This document shows, piece by piece, positions 1-6,304 of a DNA stretch of 6,309 bases; the first letter of the stretch is position 1, and the number at the start of each line of letters is the position of its first letter. The notes under the pieces are model-generated. The model searched no databases. It was not told the DNA's origin and worked only from the letters and a program-made list of their open reading frames with translations. Location of the stretch: the NCBI GenBank assembly GCA_905182935.1, contig CAJJDL010000288.1, positions 1 to 6,309 of the forward strand, read 5' to 3'. A program made the position numbers and the translations under genes. The stretch is from an uncultured Nitrospinaceae bacterium (GTDB lineage: Bacteria > Nitrospinota > Nitrospinia > Nitrospinales > VA-1).

Positions 1-135
1 AATCTACAGTAGAATCTGCCTGATATTTACCTCCCTGAGTTTGAAATTTTAACTTACCCTATTTAGTGATACCTATTTCTAAATATATTTTGATCTAACA
101 AGTAGAAAAATAAAAAATAAAACCAAATTAAAGAC
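1..135. other. AT-rich flank beyond the operon terminator, no gene supported
   Basis: This stretch is strongly AT-rich and broken by stops in all frames. A GGAGGT-like string is present on the minus strand around 30-35, but no ATG, GTG or TTG follows at a suitable distance before the window ends. I see no promoter pair good enough to call. Confidence 0.5.
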
Positions 136-170
136 AAAAAAAAAGCCCACCAATAAGGTGGGCTTTTCTT
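136..170 (-). terminator. Factor-independent terminator of the operon
   Basis: A perfect 11-base-pair inverted repeat (141-151 with 157-167) has a GC-rich core of CCCACC and a five-base loop. Read on the minus strand it is followed by nine consecutive U (136-144, partly pairing with the stem base). It begins 22 bases after the stop codon at 190. The other strand gives a shorter UUUUCUU tail, so the hairpin could also stop transcription arriving from the left, but the minus-strand signal is clearly stronger. Confidence 0.92.
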
Positions 171-189
171 ATAATATTTACTTTAATCC

Positions 190-1932
190 CTAGAAAGGAC
201 GCTCATCTTGTACTACCTTACCATCCGCATACATTTTACGGGTTCGATTGGTCATCCAAACAAGCCAGCCCTGCAGGCCTACAAATATTCCACCCATCAT
301 AAAAGACATCGTCCACATATGCTTCTCATCGACTGGTGGCTTTAATATAGTGTAATACCATGTAGAGATCGCCATATGCTCTGCCTTCTCTTTATCTTCA
401 CCAGACCATTGCATGAATGATACAGGTATAAATTTTTCAGAAGGAATTTGCACATCAAACTCTCCATCAGTAGTGAGTGCTCGTTGGAGCATGATCTTAA
501 CTCGGCCACGATCAAACGTTGAATCGACTACCTTTACTTGTCCTTCGTAATCCTTCTCTTCAACAGCATCAAAACCATAACCCAATAATTCTTGGGTACT
601 TATGTCTAATTCGAAAGGTGTTTTCTCATTAGGTTTAATGTCATAAGTAGATTTATAGTTTTTCGCTAAAAAGCTAGCTTTCCATATATCTACCGGTTTT
701 TTACTATCACCATATATGAAGTATGGCTTCTCAGCTCCAAACAAGTCCTGAAGTTTAGCTGGCCACTGAATCGCGACTCCATCAGGGTACTCTGGATCCG
801 TTGAAAGAAACCGTAGGTCATACTCTAAAAGATAGAACAGGCCCTGCTCTTTATTCCAACGAGCTGAAACCCATATGTTATCTGACTTTGGTTTAAAATT
901 TCTCTCACCACGAGTTATCTGACCAGCAAGAGCAATATAGTTCCTTCTTGGATTTCTGAGTTTATCCTCTGCTCGATCAATGATTTTAGGGGAATCATCT
1001 GGTGACACCCACATTGGATCGTCGATCTTTGGAATAATTTCACCATCTGTGTACTCAGCACTAATCAAAAAGTCAGGAACTGGTTTATTCGTTAACTTAT
1101 CTATTTTTTTACGCGGACATAGAGAGTTAACAAATGCTGCAATCTGCCAACGCTCTTCGACTGTAGTCTTATCTGCGTAGTTAGGCATCGGTGTGCCATT
1201 CAATCCAGTAGAAATTGTTCGTGCAACATTAAAAGGATTATAATGGTCTCGACGGGCCCCACGAAAATTCCAACACTGCTGCCAGTTAGCCGCGTGTATA
1301 GGAAATCCCCAATCATCTTTCATAGTTGGGTTACCATCACCACGACCATCCGCTCCGTGACACTCAAAACATTTATTTTTAACCATAAGTTCTCGACCAG
1401 CATCAATATCAACCTGAGGTATTCCCTCGTAATAGGGCTCTTTTGCTCCCCATGGATTCTCACCAAGGTCAGATACCATATCTGTTATTACCTCATCCTC
1501 GTCACTCCAATCTCTATCCTGAACAAGACTCTTAACAAATTGAACAACCGCTTCAATTTCTTGCTTTTTCAGAAAATCACCCCATGCCGGCATAGCTGAA
1601 CCAGTTAGTCCGTGAGTAAGAGTTTTAATTAAATCCTCATCTCTCGGCAAATCTCCTGAGTTTGTCCATCGTATCTTGAATGTTCCTTGAGTAAAGTTTC
1701 TTGGTTTGGTCCACAGTCGATCATGAGAAGGACCGTCACCTGCACCCTCAACTCCGTGACACCATACACAACGCTTGAAATATACTTTTTTCCCTTCCTC
1801 AAGCAGTTCCGTTTTTATTGGATCAGCAGGCCTCTCAGTTAGCTCAGCAGAAGCTGTCCCAACAAACAAAGTAGAAAACAACACAGGCAGAAGAAATTTA
1901 AGTTTCTTTCTGGCATTAATTTTAATGTTCAT
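190..1932 (-). CDS. Exported dihaem cytochrome c fused to an NxrC/EbdC-like haem-b domain, C-terminal membrane anchor
   Basis: I chose the ATG at 1932 (580 residues) over 1968 (592) because it gives a normal Sec signal peptide: basic start MNIKINARKK, hydrophobic core, and a TASA cleavage site. Numbering here is for the 592-residue form, with cleavage after A41. Two cytochrome c domains follow, with haem sites CVWCH (67-71) and CFECH (200-204) and likely Met ligands M126 (AMPAW) and M261 (PMPNY). Residues about 300-545 resemble the ethylbenzene dehydrogenase/nitrite oxidoreductase gamma-type haem-b domain: IWVSARW (365-371), then a basic-charged beta segment RGRVKIMLQRAL (487-498), then an IPVSFMQWSG (514-523) and ISTWYY (534-539) closing motif. 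One helix (550-571) anchors the C-terminus, with basic residues after it. It is the last gene before the terminator. Known relatives shuttle electrons from a molybdopterin catalytic subunit to cytochrome c; no such subunit is present here, so a relay role within an oxidase complex is inferred. C232 and C284 are additional cysteines that could form a disulfide. Confidence 0.88.
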   Translation of the reverse strand: MNIKINARKKLKFLLPVLFSTLFVGTASAELTERPADPIKTELLEEGKKVYFKRCVWCHGVEGAGDGPSHDRLWTKPRNFTQGTFKIRWTNSGDLPRDEDLIKTLTHGLTGSAMPAWGDFLKKQEIEAVVQFVKSLVQDRDWSDEDEVITDMVSDLGENPWGAKEPYYEGIPQVDIDAGRELMVKNKCFECHGADGRGDGNPTMKDDWGFPIHAANWQQCWNFRGARRDHYNPFNVARTISTGLNGTPMPNYADKTTVEERWQIAAFVNSLCPRKKIDKLTNKPVPDFLISAEYTDGEIIPKIDDPMWVSPDDSPKIIDRAEDKLRNPRRNYIALAGQITRGERNFKPKSDNIWVSARWNKEQGLFYLLEYDLRFLSTDPEYPDGVAIQWPAKLQDLFGAEKPYFIYGDSKKPVDIWKASFLAKNYKSTYDIKPNEKTPFELDISTQELLGYGFDAVEEKDYEGQVKVVDSTFDRGRVKIMLQRALTTDGEFDVQIPSEKFIPVSFMQWSGEDKEKAEHMAISTWYYTILKPPVDEKHMWTMSFMMGGIFVGLQGWLVWMTNRTRKMYADGKVVQDERPF

Positions 1933-1938
1933 TTTAAA

Positions 1939-1943
1939 TCCCC
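1939..1943 (-). promoter_or_regulatory. Weak ribosome binding site supporting the internal start at 1932
   Basis: The minus strand reads AGTGGGGA followed by six A/T-only bases and the ATG at 1932. The match to the Shine-Dalgarno consensus is only partial, but the alternative in-frame ATG at 1968 has no purine-rich match at suitable distance. This favours 1932 as the start. Confidence 0.5.
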
Positions 1944-1994
1944 ACTTAATATTTTTAAGGTTATCCATTCAACCATTTTGATTATAATTAATGA

Positions 1995-2957
1995 CTACTC
2001 TGCTGTAGCTCCCTCGGTATCGAAAGTTCTAGGATGCCACCCTGTATACCAATATTCAAACAGGATAACCTTCCACATTTCATCTGTGGTCAGATGCTCT
2101 TCCCATGGAGGCATTGCTGAAGACCAAGGCGTTGATTCATTTGGAAGCCCCGGTCCACCTTTAGCTACACGCCAGAACAGAAATGATTCCTGAAGCATCG
2201 CAATCGTACCCGGATCAATAAAGTTAGCCGGTGTAGGGTTGAATGCGTGAGAGAACATACCAAGACCGTTTAACTGATCTCCATGACAATAGTGACAATT
2301 CTGGAAGAATACAGTACCTCCTGCAGTCACATTTTTCATATATTCAGAGTCATCAAGAAACGGGAAACTATCTTTATAGTTATCCTGCTCATCAGTTCTA
2401 AATGGATTACCCGCTTCTTCAAGCTTATAAGTTACACCATGAACCTTAGTTGTCGAAGGAGGCGCTGGATGCACCGTACGAAGCTCAACAGGCTCTGCAA
2501 AAGATGGGTAAAGAGTATTGTAAGTTGCAAACCCTACCAAAATAGGCAGTGCAGTAAACACTACTATTCTCGCCATCTTATATTCGCCGATGATAGTCTT
2601 AACGATCGGTGATCTAAACTCCCTAAAAGTAGTCGGATCTTGACTAATATATAGAAATGTTCCGATAGACCACAGCATCATATATGTGACGAAAAGAGTC
2701 CACGGTATATGAGGTGTTAGGATTGAATCGTAAAAATAAAACCCTAAAAGCCAGACATATAAAGCTTTTTGTGCCATTGGGGGCTGCAACTTCATTCCCA
2801 CATTGACAACAATTAGATAAAAACAAAACAATAGATAGTATACATATTGGTTTTGCAACCACCCGAGTTCCTTTGGTGTAAAAATAGGGAACAGACCGTA
2901 ATGGAAAACCGCCCAACCCGCTACTGCCAGGATTAAACTTAATAATGATTTATTCAT
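1995..2957 (-). CDS. Multi-helix membrane protein with a C-terminal monohaem cytochrome c domain
   Basis: This 320-residue protein has about five hydrophobic helices (5-26, 37-56, 64-80, 86-104, 129-149). Basic loops after helices 2 and 4 place the N-terminus in the cytoplasm and the C-terminal domain in the periplasm. That domain has one haem site, CHYCH at 221-225, and a probable axial Met at M282 (SAMPPW). The stretch from the haem site through P-x-NF and AMPxW to the final helix resembles the first cytochrome domain of the next gene, suggesting that the two are paralogous. The gene lies 19 bases after the dihaem cytochrome gene and about 62 bases before the next start, so co-transcription is likely. 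I infer that it is a membrane-integral subunit of the same complex, passing electrons between the other cytochromes and the oxidase-like core. The five-helix part matches no family I can name; it does not look like CydB, which is larger and has no haem-c domain. Confidence 0.88.
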   Translation of the reverse strand: MNKSLLSLILAVAGWAVFHYGLFPIFTPKELGWLQNQYVYYLLFCFYLIVVNVGMKLQPPMAQKALYVWLLGFYFYDSILTPHIPWTLFVTYMMLWSIGTFLYISQDPTTFREFRSPIVKTIIGEYKMARIVVFTALPILVGFATYNTLYPSFAEPVELRTVHPAPPSTTKVHGVTYKLEEAGNPFRTDEQDNYKDSFPFLDDSEYMKNVTAGGTVFFQNCHYCHGDQLNGLGMFSHAFNPTPANFIDPGTIAMLQESFLFWRVAKGGPGLPNESTPWSSAMPPWEEHLTTDEMWKVILFEYWYTGWHPRTFDTEGATAE

Positions 2958-2964
2958 TGTTACC

Positions 2965-2970
2965 CTCTCC
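2965..2970 (-). promoter_or_regulatory. Ribosome binding site of the monohaem membrane cytochrome
   Basis: GGAGAG on the minus strand lies seven bases before the ATG at 2957, within the 19-base gap after the preceding stop codon. It supports that start and translation from a shared transcript. Confidence 0.75.
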
Positions 2971-2976
2971 TATCGT

Positions 2977-4326
2977 TTAGCCTTCCGTCTGACTTATAAA
3001 ATCGACTAGTTTATCAATAGCATCTACTGATAGTTTATGCTTAAAATCCTGCGGCATTAAACCATCTGGGTAGACCTCGTTTTCCTCTTCATTCATTACT
3101 AGGTATGCGCTAGGGTTTAGAATCGACTCCCTCACGTACTCCTTAGTATTTGTAGCTTTCCCCTTGTACCTAGGATCCTTAATACGCATAGGCGCATTAA
3201 TCTTTTCGTGCAATTTAGGCCCAAGTTCTCCCATTGCACCTTCAATCCCAGGAATAGTGTGACATAAAGGACAACCAAGAGTATTGACTATCACATCTAT
3301 AGATTCCGAGCCCGTGACGAATATTGGTGCTTCGCCATCATCACTAGCTGTTTCTTCTTCATCCCCATCACCAGGCGTCGGCAAAGGCACTGTAACTTTC
3401 GAGTAATCGCCTGGCTCGTTATAAGACTGAAGATAGGCAATAACAGCATTAACCTCTATCGGACTTAAACTAATAGGCGGCTTATTAATTGTCGGCATCG
3501 GAGACTTCGTATCTCCCGCCTTACCATAGCCCTTAACAACATAACATGTTGGACACATCATGGACTCGCGGATATAATCCTCAGCGATCATAGAATCATG
3601 CCCACCTGCTCCTGGTCGTCTATATTCTTCAGGAATTTGTGATGGATCACCTTTGATAATTCCAGAACCAGGTTCTTTGTCATTCACCTTCACCGGAGAA
3701 GTCATATAACGCTCCTCTTTAACCCGAGTAGCACCTCGCTGACCAACTCCAAAAAGATTTGGACATCGTCCAATATTATCTCCTGCATCAAATGTATGAC
3801 AAAGAGGACACTGTCCTTTTCCGATAGCCTTTTGACCTGCAATCTGCTCTGTACCAAATATAATTACACGTCCCATCTCTGCGTATTCTTCCATGGTAAC
3901 CTCACCAACCAATTCAGTAGCTTTTGGCGGAGGATCGGAGCGCTGCTGTGGTAACCAGTTGCTATAACCAGCAAGCAAAACCGATACAGTTGTCCACCAG
4001 AAGAAAGCCCTAATAATTGGCGGAGATTGATCTTCAACCGAATTACTCTTAAAAAATATACCCCAAGCTAGCAATAATACGAAAATAGTCAAAACCATTT
4101 TGCCAAAAAAGAACGACATCTGCTCAGCTTGATTCAGACTAAACATGTGAATCGCTTCAAGAAACATAACAACGAGAAACCCGCCAAATATGCTTCCCCA
4201 AAATTTTCCATTCACATCCTCGCGCTCACGGCAGTGCCTTACAACGTTAATAAAAACGTATAGTGCGAATACCGTAAATGCCAGCGTCAAAAAACTCCAT
4301 AAGATATCACGTTGCTCTGGAAGCAT
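2977..4326 (-). CDS. Membrane-anchored dihaem c-type cytochrome with duplicated cytochrome domains
   Basis: This 449-residue protein has four N-terminal helices (about 8-30, 43-62, 72-92, 106-122). Basic residues follow helices 1 and 3 (for example RHCRER at 30-35), so the N-terminus and the long C-terminal part should both face the periplasm. That part holds two related cytochrome c domains, with haem sites CPLCH at 173-177 and 352-356 and likely axial methionines M277 (SPMP) and M424 (LMPQ). An acidic linker (about 319-333) separates them. Both domains share a YxRES...Y segment before the Met ligand, which points to internal duplication. Domain 1 has extra cysteines: C188 and a CPTC pair at 258-261 followed by Tyr, so it is not a haem site; domain 2 has NPSA there. 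The gene starts 70 bases after the oxidase gene and ends 19 bases before the next. The likely role is periplasmic electron transfer to the oxidase-like core. I do not recognise a named family for the whole architecture. Confidence 0.9.
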   Translation of the reverse strand: MLPEQRDILWSFLTLAFTVFALYVFINVVRHCREREDVNGKFWGSIFGGFLVVMFLEAIHMFSLNQAEQMSFFFGKMVLTIFVLLLAWGIFFKSNSVEDQSPPIIRAFFWWTTVSVLLAGYSNWLPQQRSDPPPKATELVGEVTMEEYAEMGRVIIFGTEQIAGQKAIGKGQCPLCHTFDAGDNIGRCPNLFGVGQRGATRVKEERYMTSPVKVNDKEPGSGIIKGDPSQIPEEYRRPGAGGHDSMIAEDYIRESMMCPTCYVVKGYGKAGDTKSPMPTINKPPISLSPIEVNAVIAYLQSYNEPGDYSKVTVPLPTPGDGDEEETASDDGEAPIFVTGSESIDVIVNTLGCPLCHTIPGIEGAMGELGPKLHEKINAPMRIKDPRYKGKATNTKEYVRESILNPSAYLVMNEEENEVYPDGLMPQDFKHKLSVDAIDKLVDFISQTEG

Positions 4327-4332
4327 CCCCCA

Positions 4333-4338
4333 CTCCTT
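4333..4338 (-). promoter_or_regulatory. Ribosome binding site of the dihaem membrane cytochrome
   Basis: On the minus strand AAGGAG lies six bases before the ATG at 4326. It is the best Shine-Dalgarno match in the window and fixes the start of that gene. It sits in a 70-base spacer after the oxidase stop codon. AT-rich TATATT-like strings also occur in this spacer, but no convincing -35 box accompanies them, so I do not call an internal promoter. Confidence 0.8.
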
Positions 4339-4396
4339 TATAATTCACAATAATATACTTGTTAATATACCCTACCTAAACCTTAAGCGCGCCCAA

Positions 4397-6304
4397 CTAC
4401 TGTTGCTGCTGAGCTGGAACTGGAACAGCTTCTGGCGCCTTATCTGCTGCAGCCTTAACAGACAGACTAGCTACCCAGAAAACCACGACAAACTGAACCC
4501 AAACAAAAAGCGTATTAAAGGTCAGCATTTTACCCGCTTCACCGATAGTCAAAGTGTAGGCATCTACTGAATTATCTCTCAATACTTCTGTTACATGCCA
4601 GAACTGTCGTACAGCCGACCGGATATAACCCATCAATCCCATCAACCATGTGAACGAAATCGCAAGCAAGAAGATTGCATACGTTCCAACCTTTGATTGG
4701 GTTCCCCATTTAATATCCCCCATAGACTCTGAATCCTTGAACATGGAAATATTAATAGCGGTACCCGCAAACAATGTCGTCAAAGTGGTAGCCACCTGAG
4801 GCACCGAAAGACCTACACGCTGATTTGCAGGAAGAAAATAACCATAAACACCCAAGAAAATAATATTTAATGCAGCTCCAATGAAAATGGCTGTTATCCA
4901 GCAGTTTCCGGCTGTTGCCCATGGAACTGTAATTTTCTTATTAGCTTTTTGATAAAGCAAGAAACACAGCACAGTACAAGTAATCATCAAGTTCACGGCC
5001 GTGTTCTTAGCCGACATGACCCCAAAGTGCCCTACAATTGGATGTTGAGCTCCTCCCATTTCTTTCAATTCTCCAGGGGTCATAACGATGGTATGAGGCG
5101 TCATCCACATAGTAAAACAAACGATCAATAACAGAACCATGTACTTACAATATTTCATGTAACGCTGCGAGCCATTGACTCGCGACATACTGTTATGTAG
5201 GTAGGAGTTTGCAGCGAAGAACAGCAAACCAATCATCACAGCCTGGATAATAAACAACCAAGCCATAATTCCACCCATCAAAGTGATACCCATCTGCTGA
5301 CGGAATGCATAGACTTCCTTCATTAGCCAGTAACCTGCAAAGGGCAGAGGTATCAAACCAAAAATACAAATAAACATGGCAACGTAACAAACCCAGTCAT
5401 AATGAGCCTTTGTTTCTTCATCTTTTGCAGTCAAGTAATGGTATGCAGCGTATGCTCCAACGATTCCACCACCAAACACAATGTTGCCTAAAATTCTATG
5501 CACACCAACCGGATTCCACAAAGTAGAATGAATAACATGCCATATATTACCAAGAAACCTACCCTGCTCATCAATTCCACCAGGAGCCTGCATAAAGGTA
5601 GCCCAGGAATTGGCTAGATACATTAACACGGTCCCAATAAGATTAAGGAGAACCGAAATACTACAATGAACCCATTTCAGAAAACCACCATCATTCATTT
5701 TATCCCAGCCATAGTAGTAAACATAAAGAACACCACTCTCAGCAAGAAACATTAATGCGTAAACGTGCATTACCGGGCGAAAAATTGTCGCCATATATTT
5801 AAAAAATCCAGGGAAAAGAGTAATAAAAGTAAACAATAAAATACCACCCAATATTGCTGTCCACGAATAAGCAGTAAGACTTACTTTCATTAAATCGTGG
5901 GCTAAATGGTCATATTTAGCTGACATTTCCGGGTCGCTCTCGCGAGTACGAATTCCAACAAACTCAATCAACATACAGAAAATTGGAACGGCAAGAACAA
6001 AACTACCAAAATATAAATGCTGTTGGTTTGCAACCCAAAGGATTATTCGACTAGGAGCAAATTCGTAATTATTATAGTCATTTTCGCCTAATTCGGGGGC
6101 CGGTGCACCACTCACAGGTCCTCTTAAAGGATTACCCTCAAAGTCTCTATAGAAGACATCCTGGCTCCACTCTATTTCAGGGCCACCTTCTCCCTCCACT
6201 TCTTCCTCAGCAGCCATAACCTCTTTTGCAAAAGCCTGCTCAGCAAAAGCCTGCTCAGCAAAAGCTTCTTTTGCATAAGCATCTCCAGTCAATCCTGGCA
6301 TCAT
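4397..6304 (-). CDS. Cytochrome bd-type oxidase subunit I-like protein, non-quinol type (5' end probably incomplete)
   Basis: This is a polytopic membrane protein of at least 635 residues homologous to CydA, the haem-bearing subunit of cytochrome bd oxidase. I count about 13 hydrophobic helices (roughly 87-115, 143-167, 174-198, 211-232, 266-288, 303-325, 340-366, 386-402, 431-451, 464-487, 499-520, 536-560, 592-614), against nine in E. coli CydA. Matches by eye to CydA are H96 (E. coli H19, haem d side), E189 (E107) ten residues before GWD (199-201), an NPV motif (264-266), and RQFW (566-569) matching GRQPW. Differences are no recognisable Q-loop, G273 where b558 ligand H186 should be (H269 lies one turn earlier), V181 with H180 near the E99 position, and S563 at the E445 position. 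I infer electron input from cytochrome c via the downstream genes. The ATG at 6304 is a poor start: residues 1-11 look like a signal-peptide tail ending in AYA, and the frame stays open to the window edge, so the gene may start further upstream. The C-terminus is Pro/Ala-rich and ends in four Gln. Confidence 0.88.
   Translation of the reverse strand: MMPGLTGDAYAKEAFAEQAFAEQAFAKEVMAAEEEVEGEGGPEIEWSQDVFYRDFEGNPLRGPVSGAPAPELGENDYNNYEFAPSRIILWVANQQHLYFGSFVLAVPIFCMLIEFVGIRTRESDPEMSAKYDHLAHDLMKVSLTAYSWTAILGGILLFTFITLFPGFFKYMATIFRPVMHVYALMFLAESGVLYVYYYGWDKMNDGGFLKWVHCSISVLLNLIGTVLMYLANSWATFMQAPGGIDEQGRFLGNIWHVIHSTLWNPVGVHRILGNIVFGGGIVGAYAAYHYLTAKDEETKAHYDWVCYVAMFICIFGLIPLPFAGYWLMKEVYAFRQQMGITLMGGIMAWLFIIQAVMIGLLFFAANSYLHNSMSRVNGSQRYMKYCKYMVLLLIVCFTMWMTPHTIVMTPGELKEMGGAQHPIVGHFGVMSAKNTAVNLMITCTVLCFLLYQKANKKITVPWATAGNCWITAIFIGAALNIIFLGVYGYFLPANQRVGLSVPQVATTLTTLFAGTAINISMFKDSESMGDIKWGTQSKVGTYAIFLLAISFTWLMGLMGYIRSAVRQFWHVTEVLRDNSVDAYTLTIGEAGKMLTFNTLFVWVQFVVVFWVASLSVKAAADKAPEAVPVPAQQQQ
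6221..6280 (-). repeat. 15-bp tandem repeat encoding pentapeptide units near the oxidase N-terminus
   Basis: Two identical 15-base units (6228-6242 and 6243-6257) are flanked by diverged copies on both sides. Together they encode four pentads AYAKE, AFAEQ, AFAEQ and AFAKE at residues 9-28 of the oxidase-like protein. The repeat is in frame, so copy-number change would lengthen or shorten the protein without breaking it. It lies just after a possible signal-peptidase site and before an acidic Glu/Gly stretch (33-45). The function is unknown; the pattern could form a short alanine-rich amphipathic helix. Confidence 0.8.

Noticed and set aside
70..105. Possible minus-strand promoter beyond the terminator (TTGTTA with AT-rich DNA downstream)
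   Set aside because: No hexamer close to TATAAT is found at 16-18 bases spacing; the AT richness makes chance matches likely.
980..1599. Open frames on the plus strand inside the terminal cytochrome gene (980-1180 and 1243-1599)
   Set aside because: They lie antisense to a gene with clear haem motifs, have no ribosome binding site or recognisable domain, and their residue make-up is that of an antisense shadow.
2283..2916. Open frames opposite or within the 320-residue cytochrome gene (2283-2612 plus, 2644-2916 minus)
   Set aside because: Both overlap a well-supported CDS in another frame and show no motif, start signal or plausible membrane pattern of their own.
3535..3550. A third haem site in the dihaem cytochrome (CPTC)
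   Set aside because: The residue after the second Cys is Tyr rather than His, so it is not a standard haem c attachment site; reported instead as a cysteine pair of unknown role.
4340..4396. Internal promoter in the 70-base spacer after the oxidase gene
   Set aside because: TATATT-like strings are present but no acceptable -35 element pairs with them, and the genes read as one operon.
4190..4570. Plus-strand open frame spanning the spacer between the oxidase and dihaem cytochrome genes
   Set aside because: Most of it is antisense to the two genes, there is no start signal, and the translation shows no domain.
5193..5390. Small minus-strand open frame inside the oxidase gene
   Set aside because: It overlaps conserved transmembrane coding sequence in another frame and has no independent start signal.
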